NCBI GenBank assembly: GCA_964404895.1
Contig: CAYOLV010000004.1
Span: 62,001-126,000, forward strand
Length of the DNA: 64,000 nt
Source: JBGSUZ01 sp964404895
GTDB lineage: Bacteria; Bacillota; Clostridia; Peptostreptococcales; Acidaminobacteraceae
Direction: 5' to 3'
A program made the translations under genes and the position numbers. Shown here in pieces: positions 44,681 through 53,617 of the stretch. Within the stretch, counting starts at the first letter, position 1. The number at the start of each line of letters is the position of its first letter. Below the pieces are notes generated by a model. That model searched no databases and had not been told where the DNA came from. It worked only from the letters and a program-made list of their open reading frames with translations.

Positions 44681-45874
44681 CTACTTCACGTTAAGGGCTT
44701 CGATACCTGGAAGGGCTTTGCCTTCTAAGAACTCAAGTGAAGCACCGCCGCCAGTTGAAATATGTGTCATCTTGTCGCCAAAACCTAAAATATTGACTGC
44801 AGCCGCACTGTCGCCGCCGCCGATGATTGTCGTTGCATCTGAATCTGCAAGGGCTTTAGCCACTTCGACAGTACCTTTTGCAAAGTTTTCAAACTCGAAT
44901 ACGCCCATTGGACCATTCCAAACAACGGTTTTAGCTGATTTAACTGCGTTAGCGTAAATAGCCGCTGTTTTAGGGCCGATATCAAGACCCATGTAACCGT
45001 CTTGAATATTTTCAGCCTCTGTCACTACAGGTGTCGCCTCTGCAGAGAATTGGTCTGCCGTAATATGATCCACTGGCAACAAAAGATTAACGCCTTTTGC
45101 TTTAGCTTTGTCGATCATTTCTTTAGCGTATTCTACTTTATCTTCTTCTACAAGAGAGGTTCCCACTGTGAAGCCTTGAGCTTTGAGGAAGGTATAAGCC
45201 ATCCCGCCGCCAATCACAAGGGTGTCTACTTTTGAAAGAAGGTTATCAATAACGTTAATTTTATCGGAAACTTTAGCACCGCCAAGAATAGCGACGAAAG
45301 GTCTTACTGGATTTTCAACAGCGTCTCCAAGGAATTGGAGTTCTTTTTGAATCAAGTAACCACAAACTGCCGCGTCTACATATTCAGTAACGCCAACTGT
45401 AGAGGAGTGAGCTCTGTGAGCCGAACCGAAGGCATCGTTTACATAAAGATCAGCGATTGACGCTAAATCTTTAGAGAATGCTTCTCCATTTTTAGATTCT
45501 TCTGCTCTGTATCTTGTGTTTTCAAGAAGAACAACGTCGCCCTCATTCATTGCAGCTACTGCCGCTCTCGCTTTGTCGCCAACAACTTCCATTTCAGCAG
45601 GGAAGACAACTTCTTTGCCGAGAATTTCTGAAAGTCTCTTAGCCACAGGTGCTAATGTATATTTTTCAAGATTGTCTGCTTTTGGTTTGCCTAAGTGTGA
45701 ACAAAGGATCACTTTAGCGCCATTTTTAATTAAGTATTGAATGGTAGGAAGAGCGCCTACAATTCTGTTTTCATCTGTAATCACGCCGTCTTTGAGCGGC
45801 ACGTTAAAGTCAACGCGGACAAGAACTCTCTTGCCTTTTACCTGAATATCTTCAATCGTTTTTTTGTTGAACAT
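44681..45874 (-). CDS. pgk: phosphoglycerate kinase
   Basis: 397 residues. VLVRVDFNVPLKDG is the family signature. LCSHLGKPK and the C-terminal nucleotide-binding GGGDSAAAVN and STGGGASLEFLEGK are present. It makes ATP from 1,3-bisphosphoglycerate. A stem-loop in the gap to the upstream gap gene may set relative expression. Confidence 0.98.
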   Translation of the reverse strand: MFNKKTIEDIQVKGKRVLVRVDFNVPLKDGVITDENRIVGALPTIQYLIKNGAKVILCSHLGKPKADNLEKYTLAPVAKRLSEILGKEVVFPAEMEVVGDKARAAVAAMNEGDVVLLENTRYRAEESKNGEAFSKDLASIADLYVNDAFGSAHRAHSSTVGVTEYVDAAVCGYLIQKELQFLGDAVENPVRPFVAILGGAKVSDKINVIDNLLSKVDTLVIGGGMAYTFLKAQGFTVGTSLVEEDKVEYAKEMIDKAKAKGVNLLLPVDHITADQFSAEATPVVTEAENIQDGYMGLDIGPKTAAIYANAVKSAKTVVWNGPMGVFEFENFAKGTVEVAKALADSDATTIIGGGDSAAAVNILGFGDKMTHISTGGGASLEFLEGKALPGIEALNVK

Positions 45875-45908
45875 CTATAAGCCTCCATTTTGTATGTTTT
45901 TCAGCAAA

Positions 45909-45935
45909 GCAAACCCTGACCATGTCAGGGTTCGC
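45909..45935 (-). repeat. stem-loop between gap and pgk
   Basis: AACCCTGAC pairs with GTCAGGGTT around a 3-base loop. No T run follows, so it is more likely an mRNA-stability or processing element than a terminator. It would fit the known uneven expression of gap over downstream glycolytic genes in Firmicutes. Confidence 0.65.
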
Positions 45936-45967
45936 TACTTAGCCTCATTAAATATCAGCAGTATGAT

Positions 45968-47026
45968 TTATTTGTCAGCCATGAATTTTACAAGGTCTAC
46001 AACTCTGTTTGAATAACCCCATTCATTATCGTACCAAGAAACCACTTTGAAGAATCTCTTTTCGCCTTTAAGGTTATTTTGAAGTGTTGCAAGTGAATCA
46101 TAGATAGAAGATCTGCTGTCATGGATAAAGTCAGAAGAAACAAGTTCTTCGTTACAGTAACCCAAAACATCTTTTAAGTATGTTTCAGAAGCTTTTTTCA
46201 TAAGTGCATCGATTTCTTCGATAGAAGAATCTCTTGATGCTGTGAAAGTAAGGTCTACAACTGATACAGTCGGTGTAGGTACACGGAATGACATACCAGT
46301 TAATTTACCTTTAGTAGCAGGAAGAACTTCACCTACTGCTTTAGCAGCGCCTGTAGAAGATGGAATGATGTTAATTGCTGCAGCTCTGCCGCCTCTCCAG
46401 TCTTTCTTAGAAGGACCGTCAACTGTTTTTTGTGTAGCTGTATATGAATGGATAGTCGTCATAAGACCTGTTTCAATGCCTACGCCTTCTTTAAGAAGTA
46501 CGTGTACCACTGGCGCTAAACAGTTTGTAGTACAAGAAGCGTTTGATACGATGTTGTGAAGCGCAGGATCGTATTCATTTTCATTAACGCCCATAACGAT
46601 TGTTTTTACATCGCCTTTACCAGGAGCAGAAATGATAACTTTTTGTGCACCAGCTGTTAAGTGACCTTTAGCTGAATCTGAATCTGTGAAAAGACCAGTC
46701 GCTTCAATAACGTATTCAACGCCAAGAGCTTTCCAAGGAAGATCCGCAGGGTTTCTAGTTGCCATGATACATTTTGTTTCTTTGCCATTTACAACGAGGA
46801 TATCGTCCGCTTCAAGTTCAGGACTGCTCTTCTTAGTTGAAATTTCACCTTTGAATTTGCCTTGTACTGAATCGTATTTGAGTTGGTATGCAAAGTAGTC
46901 TGCATCTGTAGTCATATCTACAACAGCTACAACCTCAAACTCTGTACCGATAAGGCCTTGCTCTGCCATAGCGTTAAATACGAGTCTACCAATTCTACCA
47001 AAACCATTGATTGCGATCTTTTTCAT
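45968..47026 (-). CDS. gap: glyceraldehyde-3-phosphate dehydrogenase
   Basis: 352 residues. The NAD site INGFGRIGRLVF, catalytic SNASCTTNCLAP and SWYDNEWGYSNRVVDL are intact. It is about 15 residues longer than the usual Firmicutes enzyme. The extra length includes segments near KKSSPELEADD and LGYCNEE, a pattern I associate with the longer form seen in trypanosomes and some other bacteria. It starts just after the cggR stop, which lies against its AAGGAGG site, so translation may be coupled. Confidence 0.97.
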   Translation of the reverse strand: MKKIAINGFGRIGRLVFNAMAEQGLIGTEFEVVAVVDMTTDADYFAYQLKYDSVQGKFKGEISTKKSSPELEADDILVVNGKETKCIMATRNPADLPWKALGVEYVIEATGLFTDSDSAKGHLTAGAQKVIISAPGKGDVKTIVMGVNENEYDPALHNIVSNASCTTNCLAPVVHVLLKEGVGIETGLMTTIHSYTATQKTVDGPSKKDWRGGRAAAINIIPSSTGAAKAVGEVLPATKGKLTGMSFRVPTPTVSVVDLTFTASRDSSIEEIDALMKKASETYLKDVLGYCNEELVSSDFIHDSRSSIYDSLATLQNNLKGEKRFFKVVSWYDNEWGYSNRVVDLVKFMADK

Positions 47027-47040
47027 TTCTTTTTTCCTCC

Positions 47041-48108
47041 TTAAAATGTATTGATAATGTTTCTTGCAACATTCTCATCTGTCACTAAGACTAGATTTGA
47101 GTTCAGTCGACAAATCGAAACGATTGCCTCTGATTTATCATCTCCACCAGCGACAGCAATCAGATGTTCAATATTCTTAAACTTATCTAAACTGATGCCA
47201 ATGGTGCTGATTTCGTGTACAATGTCTCCCTCTCGGTTAAAGTAATAACCAAAGGCTTCCGATACGGCGCCCTTCGTCTCAATTATACCGATTTCCTGAG
47301 GGTTTAAACTTCTTCTTTTTGCCATAGTGAGGGCATCGCCAATTCCAAAGATCAATAAGTCGATGTCTTCGATGTAATCCATAATCTCTTTGATTTCCGG
47401 TTCATTCATCAGACTTTCAATAGCGTCTTTTGATAAAATATCCGGTGTATAAAGGAGCTTGTACTGAGAACCAATTTGATTGGCAAATTTTTCGACCAAG
47501 GTATTCGCTTGAAACTCAGCCTTTTTGCCAAGACCACCTCTAGCAGGAACAACAGTTAAATCTGTCAAAGGTGTTTTTTCTTTTTTTATGCTGTCGATCA
47601 AACTGTGAACAGAAGAACCGCCAGTGATTCCTACAATTTTTGCAGCACCGAGAAGGGTTCTGACATAGTCCGCACCAAAACGACCAATATCTTTGATCAG
47701 CATGCTGGACTCATCCTCTGGCGAGGCAGGAGCAATAATTACTTTTTTAATGTTGAGTAGAATCTCTAATCGTTCTTCAAGAGCTTTCAAGCCTTTCAGA
47801 TCGTGGAAGAAAAATTTGAGCATGCCTAGTGCTTGCTCTCCCTGCTCTGTTAACGTCATACCTTCTAGAGAAAAATCTAGAAGACCTTGATCCTTTAACA
47901 GATTAGCTTCTTTACGAATGACTCGCTCCGTCAGATCTAGCTTAGTGGATAAGCTGCGTCTTCCAATGGGTTGCAAGTAATTAACGATATTGAGGATCTG
48001 ATAGCGACTCTCCAAAATCTCAATGACTTCAGGCGCTATGGACTTCAGCATAGCTGATAGAGCGTCCACTTTGATACAGTCATTGCAGCTTAAATTGGCC
48101 ACTTTCAT
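47041..48108 (-). CDS. cggR: central glycolytic genes regulator (SorC family)
   Basis: 355 residues. The N-terminal winged helix (LQPIGRRSLSTKLDLTERVIRKEANLLKDQGL) resembles that of Bacillus CggR. The sugar-phosphate-binding SorC domain contains VGITGGSSVHSLID, VVPARGGLGKK and IFGIGDALTMAKRR. It represses the glycolytic operon until fructose-1,6-bisphosphate rises. As in Bacillus, it is the first gene of the operon it should control; a candidate operator lies upstream at 48164-48201. Confidence 0.93.
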   Translation of the reverse strand: MKVANLSCNDCIKVDALSAMLKSIAPEVIEILESRYQILNIVNYLQPIGRRSLSTKLDLTERVIRKEANLLKDQGLLDFSLEGMTLTEQGEQALGMLKFFFHDLKGLKALEERLEILLNIKKVIIAPASPEDESSMLIKDIGRFGADYVRTLLGAAKIVGITGGSSVHSLIDSIKKEKTPLTDLTVVPARGGLGKKAEFQANTLVEKFANQIGSQYKLLYTPDILSKDAIESLMNEPEIKEIMDYIEDIDLLIFGIGDALTMAKRRSLNPQEIGIIETKGAVSEAFGYYFNREGDIVHEISTIGISLDKFKNIEHLIAVAGGDDKSEAIVSICRLNSNLVLVTDENVARNIINTF

Positions 48109-48150
48109 GTGATGACCTCCAGTGTATTTTCATGGATATTTTGGTTGACT

Positions 48151-48156
48151 ATTATA
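48151..48156 (-). promoter_or_regulatory. -10 box of the cggR-gap operon
   Basis: TATAAT on the minus strand, 43 bases upstream of the cggR ATG. No good -35 is visible at the right distance, which would place control on the adjacent operator or another factor. Confidence 0.45.
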
Positions 48157-48163
48157 GCGAACG

Positions 48164-48201
48164 CGGGACATTTTTGTTTGTTTATAGGGACTTTTTTCGT
48201 C
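48164..48201 (+). promoter_or_regulatory. candidate CggR operator
   Basis: Two direct GGGAC half-sites with T-rich spacers: CGGGACATTTTTG (48164-48176) and AGGGACTTTTTTCGTC (48186-48201). This echoes the known CggR pattern CGGGAC-N6-TGTC repeated twice. A third GGGACGC lies inverted at 48217-48223. The array covers the region just upstream of the -10 box. Confidence 0.6.
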
Positions 48202-48239
48202 CGCGTGTATTAATTGCGTCCCATATCAATCAAAAAAAT

Positions 48240-48277
48240 ATATCCACCGCTATAAGCATAACATATACGGTGGATAT
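48240..48277 (-). terminator. intrinsic terminator of rpoN
   Basis: A perfect 10-bp stem ATATCCACCG/CGGTGGATAT, followed by a run of T on the minus strand. Confidence 0.85.
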
Positions 48278-48299
48278 TTCAAGTCCTTTTATAGGATTT

Positions 48300-49673
48300 T
48301 TAGAAGCGTTTTCTTTTAGATGTAGCCGGTATAAGCAACTCATCCCTATATTTTGCAACTGTTCTTCTCGAAATTTTTATGCCCAGTTCGTTGAGCAAAT
48401 CTGCTAAATATTGATCTGACAAAGGCTTCTTTTGATTTTCTTTATCAATTTGTTCCTTAATAATCTTTTTGACCGTTTCTGCAGAAACGCCATCGCCCAT
48501 TTCACTGAAGACGCCACTTTGGAAAAAGTACTTGATTTCAAATAAACCGTGTATGCATTGTAAATATTTTCCGCTTACTGCTCGGCTTACTGTAGATTCA
48601 TGGACGCCAACAATATCTGCAATCTCTTTTAGGGTCAAGGTTTTTAAATATAGAGGCCCTCTGTTAAAGAAATCCTGCTGTTCCTCAACGATGGCAGTAA
48701 CCACCTTAAAAATGGTATTTCTCCGCTGTTCGATACTTTTTATAAGTCTCAAGGCTGCATTTAACTTCTTGTTGATATACTCACTGGCATCATCGTTTTT
48801 TTCAGTTTGAAGGACACTTTGGTAAAAGGTGCTAATCTGTAGCTTTGGGGCTGTGCTGTCATTGATGATGACTTGATAACCCTCTCGGTGTTTTTCTACT
48901 GCTACATCTGGAACGATATACCTAACTTCCGTATTTCCATGGAACTTGCGTCCTGGCTTGGGTTCCAAAGTTTTAATATAGTCGGTGGCTCTTTGGACAT
49001 CTTCTAATCGGGCATTGAGTTGTTTGGCAATCTGTGCCAACCTGTTTTCAGCCAAATCGCTTAAGAATCGTTCTACAATTGCTAAAGCTAAAACATGCGA
49101 TTCTTCATCGGCTAGAATTTGAAGCTTAAGACATTCCTGCAAATTTCTTGAACCTACACCGATGGGCTCAAAACTCTGAATCAATCCTAACAAACGATTA
49201 AACACTTCAGGGTCTACTTTATATTTAATAACGACTTCTTCTGCCGTCAAATCCAAATATCCATTTTCGTCAATATTTTCAATAATATAGGTAGCGATGT
49301 CCGCTTCAATCCCTTTGGCATCTGACATTTGAAGCTGCATCAACAAGTGATCTAAAAGACTGTCTTGATCGCTGACAATGTGCTCAAACACGTTTTCATC
49401 GTCTTTAGAAGCCTGCGTCAACACTCTTTGCTTTTCATGATCTTCTCTTATGCTGATGGCAATGCTCTTCCAGTCATGCTCAACGGGTGTATTTTCTTTT
49501 TTATCGGCTATAATTTCAGCGCTTTCCATCTCCAGAACAGGATTGGTCATCAACTCTTCCTGTAAAAAATCGTTCAGTTCTAACTGACTGTATTGAAGCA
49601 TCTCAATGGCTTGCTTCAATTCAGGTGTCATCACCAGCTTCTGAGTCTGTAAAAGCTGTAAGTTCATATTCAT
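48300..49673 (-). CDS. rpoN: RNA polymerase sigma-54 factor
   Basis: 457 residues. Region I (LQLLQTQKLVMTPELKQAIEMLQYS) binds activators, the central part is the core-binding domain, and DIVGVHESTVSRAVSGKYL is the helix-turn-helix. The RpoN box reads SRRTVAKYRDEL near the C-terminus. Three closely spaced ATG codons exist; the one at 49673 has the best spacing from AAGGA. It should read the -24/-12 promoter at 29201-29216. Confidence 0.97.
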   Translation of the reverse strand: MNMNLQLLQTQKLVMTPELKQAIEMLQYSQLELNDFLQEELMTNPVLEMESAEIIADKKENTPVEHDWKSIAISIREDHEKQRVLTQASKDDENVFEHIVSDQDSLLDHLLMQLQMSDAKGIEADIATYIIENIDENGYLDLTAEEVVIKYKVDPEVFNRLLGLIQSFEPIGVGSRNLQECLKLQILADEESHVLALAIVERFLSDLAENRLAQIAKQLNARLEDVQRATDYIKTLEPKPGRKFHGNTEVRYIVPDVAVEKHREGYQVIINDSTAPKLQISTFYQSVLQTEKNDDASEYINKKLNAALRLIKSIEQRRNTIFKVVTAIVEEQQDFFNRGPLYLKTLTLKEIADIVGVHESTVSRAVSGKYLQCIHGLFEIKYFFQSGVFSEMGDGVSAETVKKIIKEQIDKENQKKPLSDQYLADLLNELGIKISRRTVAKYRDELLIPATSKRKRF

Positions 49674-49705
49674 ACTCATGATCCTTCAACCCCAATTCTA
49701 AAACC

Positions 49706-49734
49706 ATTATATCAGTTTCACAAAAAAGATTAAA
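49706..49734 (-). promoter_or_regulatory. extended -10 promoter of rpoN
   Basis: TTTAAT (49729-49734), 17-base spacer, TGA-TATAAT with the -10 at 49706-49711, read on the minus strand. Confidence 0.65.
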
Positions 49735-49736
49735 GG

Positions 49737-50618
49737 CTATTCGCACTTTAGGATTAAAACCATCACCGCTTCTAGGACACCCCCTCCAATTGAACGTGCT
49801 TTGTCAGAGATGCTGAAACAATGATCTTTTTGACACCGTGGGTCGATATCTGCAATTTTCAAGCCTTTTTCTACCCATAGGTTGTCATAAATCAATCCAC
49901 GAAGTATACCCGTAATAGGGGCTAAAACTCTTGTACCTGCTTCCATTTCATCAGAATTAGTGTCTGTACTCGTTTCAGATTTAGTGATCTCAATAGTTTC
50001 AGATTTAATCATTGCAATAGTTTCTCCTGCTATGACTTCATCCCCTATAGCTTTAAGGCCTATAAGATTTCCATCCGCTGGGGCGTGGATTACCCGTTCC
50101 TTACTAAAGCCACCAATTTCACCGGGTATGCCCGTGTTTGGAATCGCAGAACCCTTCCAAATCACCTGGCCTAAGTAATGTCCTCTCATGGTTTCAATAA
50201 CCCCGTCTGCGTCTTCAGGTGCGGAGAACCCAGGCCCAAGGGCTAGGGTATAGGGAACTAAGTTTCGAGGCATGTCGGTTTTGATTTTACGAATGGTTCC
50301 TTCAACAAAAATAGTGGGTTTAAAATAGCTAATGCCAAGGGTTTCGTCTCCTGTGTAAATAGGGACTTGCCCTTCTAATAAAGCTTTTTCTATCATTTCG
50401 ATATCACTGCATGCTATTGCAATGTGTTCCTCAACTTGAGTAACCTCTTCGTATACAGCTGCCGCAAAGGCAACCGTTCGTCTGATGACCGTGGGCTGTT
50501 TGATTTCAGAATAGATTACTCTGAACCCTGCATTTAACAATCTGACACCTACACCCGTAGCTAAATCCCCTGCGCCTCTAATCCAAATTAACGGCAAATC
50601 CTTACTTTTTAATGTCAT
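49737..50618 (-). CDS. yqeB: YqeB-type selenium-dependent molybdenum hydroxylase accessory protein
   Basis: 293 residues. The start LPLIWIRGAGDLATGVGVRLLNAGF is the Rossmann-like family N-terminus, and APADGNLIGLKAIGDEVIAGETIAMI and VLAPITGILRGLIYDNLWVEKGLKIADIDPR are biotinyl-like segments typical of the EF2563/YqeB family. That family occurs with selenium-dependent molybdenum hydroxylases such as xanthine or purine hydroxylase. It overlaps xdhC by four bases. No hydroxylase gene is in the window. Confidence 0.88.
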   Translation of the reverse strand: MTLKSKDLPLIWIRGAGDLATGVGVRLLNAGFRVIYSEIKQPTVIRRTVAFAAAVYEEVTQVEEHIAIACSDIEMIEKALLEGQVPIYTGDETLGISYFKPTIFVEGTIRKIKTDMPRNLVPYTLALGPGFSAPEDADGVIETMRGHYLGQVIWKGSAIPNTGIPGEIGGFSKERVIHAPADGNLIGLKAIGDEVIAGETIAMIKSETIEITKSETSTDTNSDEMEAGTRVLAPITGILRGLIYDNLWVEKGLKIADIDPRCQKDHCFSISDKARSIGGGVLEAVMVLILKCE

Positions 50619-51406
50619 CTCAACTCAGTCCTCAACTCATTTTTAACTGCCAGAATTTCTCCCCAAATACTGATAGCCAATTCCTCTGGCGTTTCTGCCC
50701 CTATTTTAAGACCAATTGGCATATGAATCCTGTCCAACCATTCTTGAGACGCCCCTTCATCGGTTAAACGCTCTCGGATTTTAAGAATTTTACGACTGCT
50801 GCCTATAAGCCCGATATAGGGATATTCCAGATTTTTTAATGCACTAAGGGCTCCCCCGTCGTCGTCTTTGGTGGCAATGACCAAATAAGCGTTAGATTTG
50901 ATAAGGGGCAATGCCTTTGTAACCGCGTCGTAAATGAGGGGCTCCACGACCACTTCTGTAGCAAAGGAAAAACGAGGGTCTTCACGGGTAATCGTACGAT
51001 CATCAATCACTAGGACATCAAAACTAAGACCTTCTGCAAGTTTAGCAAGTGCATAATTGACGTGGCCTGCACCAATAATAACGAGTTGTGGGCGTGTGTC
51101 ATAAACTTCTATCCAAACTTTCATTTGGCCACCACATTCTGCATTTAATCCCCCGCTTTGCCCTTTATTAAGAACCCATTCATATATTTCTGACTTTCCT
51201 GCCCCCAGAGCTTGAACTGCAGCGTCAACGGTCGCTTTCTCAGCAGGCCCTCCTCCAATTGTAAACTCAGAACTTCCGTCAGGGTAAACAATCATCTTTC
51301 CCCAATGCCTTGGGGTAGACCCTTTTGTTTCGATGACGGAACAGATGGCAAATCGAGTTTGATTCTGTTCTAATAATTGATTGATCTTCTGGTAAAAATA
51401 TCTCAT
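50615..51406 (-). CDS. XdhC/CoxI family maturation factor
   Basis: 263 residues. The XdhC N-terminal domain (CSVIETKGSTPRHWGKMIVYPDG, then GGGPAEKA) is followed by a Rossmann domain with VIIGAGHVNYALAKLAEGL and IGLIGSSRKI. XdhC proteins load sulfurated molybdenum cofactor into xanthine-dehydrogenase-type enzymes. Coupled to yqeB by an ATGA overlap. A role in selenium insertion is inferred from that pairing. Confidence 0.9.
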   Translation of the reverse strand: MRYFYQKINQLLEQNQTRFAICSVIETKGSTPRHWGKMIVYPDGSSEFTIGGGPAEKATVDAAVQALGAGKSEIYEWVLNKGQSGGLNAECGGQMKVWIEVYDTRPQLVIIGAGHVNYALAKLAEGLSFDVLVIDDRTITREDPRFSFATEVVVEPLIYDAVTKALPLIKSNAYLVIATKDDDGGALSALKNLEYPYIGLIGSSRKILKIRERLTDEGASQEWLDRIHMPIGLKIGAETPEELAISIWGEILAVKNELRTELR

Positions 51407-51487
51407 AAGACCTCCACTTTGCTCAATAAGTTCACCCTGGCCATGTATCTAATTTATATCCCATTTATAACACTTTCTATAAAAAAA

Positions 51488-51520
51488 ATACCACTAACTC
51501 GAAATTTAAGTTAGTGGTAT
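51488..51520 (-). terminator. intrinsic terminator of the nucleoside transporter operon
   Basis: A perfect 12-bp stem ATACCACTAACT/AGTTAGTGGTAT with a T run on the minus strand. Confidence 0.93.
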
Positions 51521-51533
51521 AAGTTACAAATTT

Positions 51534-52499
51534 TTATCTTTGAGATTTATCATAAGGAATACCTTCGGCTTTTGGTGCTCTTGATTTTTGTGATGTGAAG
51601 GCAAGAACAACCATCGTCGCTACATAAGGTAACATTTTATAATAAGTGTTATCGATGTTCATGTTGTCTAAGAATGGAATCAATGGAACAGAGTACGCAA
51701 GTGTTCTTAAAAACGCAAAGAACAAGGCTGCGAAAGTAATTTTAATAGGTTCCCACTGACCAAAGATCATAACGGCAAGTGCCAAGAAACCGAAACCAGC
51801 AACGCCAGTATGACCGTTTACGTTGCCGTCCATAACGCCAACTGCATAGAAGAATCCACCAATACCACCAAGTAAACCAGAAATGCTGACACCGGCATAT
51901 CTCATGTGAGTAACATTGATTCCAACAGAGTCCGCTGCATGAGGATGTTCACCACATGCGCGTAAACGTAAGCCAAATTTTGTTTTATAAAAAATGACTA
52001 CTGCAATAATTAGGAACAATACGCCTAACCACACTGTTAAATAAGTGTTTTGGAAAAACATTTTTCCTATAAATGGAATTTCTGATAAGCCTGGTACTTT
52101 TTTAATATAAAAATTAACAGATGTTGTGATCCCGTCACTGTTAAAGTTCATTTTAGAAAACAACAATACAGCTGCTGGAATCATCATGTTAAGAGCTGTA
52201 CCACTGATAGTTTGATTTGATTTCATAGAAACTGCCGCAAAGGATAATAGTAAGGAATATACAATCCCACTTGCCCCTGCAACCACCATGCCTATAAGTA
52301 AAATCATTTGAGGACTTAAACTTGAACCTTGGAGACTGAAAACAAGCAAGGCGCCGAAAAACGCACCAAAAAGCATGATCCCTTCTAATGCAAGGTTGAT
52401 GACGCCACCACGTTCACTAAACATACCGCCTAAAGCAACAAGTAATAATGGCACTGCTACAGGAAGCATATTTTGAACCAAATAATAAATTGTATCCAT
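51534..52499 (-). CDS. BmpA-type nucleoside ABC transporter, permease 2
   Basis: 321 residues, about nine membrane segments. FSERGGVINLALEGIMLFGAFFGA, LRACGEHPHAADSVGINV and ALAVMIFGQWEPIKI are typical of the BPD-2 permeases related to NupQ/YufQ. Its ATG overlaps the stop of the other permease by one base. Confidence 0.92.
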   Translation of the reverse strand: MDTIYYLVQNMLPVAVPLLLVALGGMFSERGGVINLALEGIMLFGAFFGALLVFSLQGSSLSPQMILLIGMVVAGASGIVYSLLLSFAAVSMKSNQTISGTALNMMIPAAVLLFSKMNFNSDGITTSVNFYIKKVPGLSEIPFIGKMFFQNTYLTVWLGVLFLIIAVVIFYKTKFGLRLRACGEHPHAADSVGINVTHMRYAGVSISGLLGGIGGFFYAVGVMDGNVNGHTGVAGFGFLALAVMIFGQWEPIKITFAALFFAFLRTLAYSVPLIPFLDNMNIDNTYYKMLPYVATMVVLAFTSQKSRAPKAEGIPYDKSQR

Positions 52500-53617
52500 T
52501 ATTTTGCCTCCTTAACGTTAGACTCTTTTCTTTTAAGACGATTGCTGAAAAAGTTCTTAATGCTCGAACTCATAATCGCAGCAAATGCTGAGAAGTAAAT
52601 GATAACCGCAATTACAACGTCAATGATTTCAGGTTTAAACCCAGCAAGCATTGTGGCTGTACCGCCACGTTGAATGTGTGAAATAAAGAGCGCTGAGAAA
52701 ATAACACCAATCGGATTTGCATTGCCTAACAATGCAACGGCGATCCCGTTAAAGCCAGCTGCTGAGATAACGTTAATAGGCTCATAAGTCATACTGCTGT
52801 TGATTATGCCCGTTGGCGCAAGAATAGCGAAAGCACCGCCTAAACCTGCAAGTCCCCCAGAAATAATCATGGTTAATACAATATTCTTTTTACCTTTCAT
52901 ACCTGCATAATCTGCAGCATGTTTGTTCAAACCTGTAGCTTTTAATTCATAACCAAATGTTGTTTTTTGTAAGACAATATAAAGAATAATGCCAATGAGA
53001 CAAGCTATGATAATCCCAACATTTACGTTAGAACCAGCAATCCCAAGGGATGGCATTTGAGCGCCAGTCGATAAATAATTAGTTCTTGTAGAAGATGCAT
53101 TGTACATGATTGCACTTTTTTGAATGGTCATATCTACTAAATACATACCGATATAGTTAAACATAATCGAAGTGATAACTTCATTCACATTTAACCAAGC
53201 TTTGAATACGCCTGGAATAAAGCCCCATAACATACCACCAGCCATACCTGCTAAAACGGCTGCAATCCAGTGAATTTCAGGTGGCAATTTCCACATGAAG
53301 GCCACATACATTGCAAAAAACATACCCATTGTATATTGACCAGAAGCCCCAATATTGAAAAGCCCCATTTTGAAGGCAAAACCAACAGCTAAACCCGTCA
53401 TTAATATAGGGGTTGCAAAATAGAGTACATCACCTATACGGCTAAAGCCACTAAATAAAATATAATTGAAACCTTTGAAAGCGTTCGCTGGATTCGCAAT
53501 CAGCATAACCACAAGGCCTACAAATAAACCTAAAATGATTGCCAGCAATGCAGCATTAAAAGCTTCTATTTTACTACTATCTTTTAATTTTGAAAGAATT
53601 CCTTTTTTATCCTGCAT
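52499..53617 (-). CDS. BmpA-type nucleoside ABC transporter, permease 1
   Basis: 372 residues, about nine membrane segments. MGLFNIGASGQYTMGMFFAMY, WLNVNEVITSIMFNYIG, LKATGLNKHAADYAGMK and AAGFNGIAVALLGNANPIGV match NupP/YufP. Overlaps the ATPase gene by 11 bases. Confidence 0.92.
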   Translation of the reverse strand: MQDKKGILSKLKDSSKIEAFNAALLAIILGLFVGLVVMLIANPANAFKGFNYILFSGFSRIGDVLYFATPILMTGLAVGFAFKMGLFNIGASGQYTMGMFFAMYVAFMWKLPPEIHWIAAVLAGMAGGMLWGFIPGVFKAWLNVNEVITSIMFNYIGMYLVDMTIQKSAIMYNASSTRTNYLSTGAQMPSLGIAGSNVNVGIIIACLIGIILYIVLQKTTFGYELKATGLNKHAADYAGMKGKKNIVLTMIISGGLAGLGGAFAILAPTGIINSSMTYEPINVISAAGFNGIAVALLGNANPIGVIFSALFISHIQRGGTATMLAGFKPEIIDVVIAVIIYFSAFAAIMSSSIKNFFSNRLKRKESNVKEAK

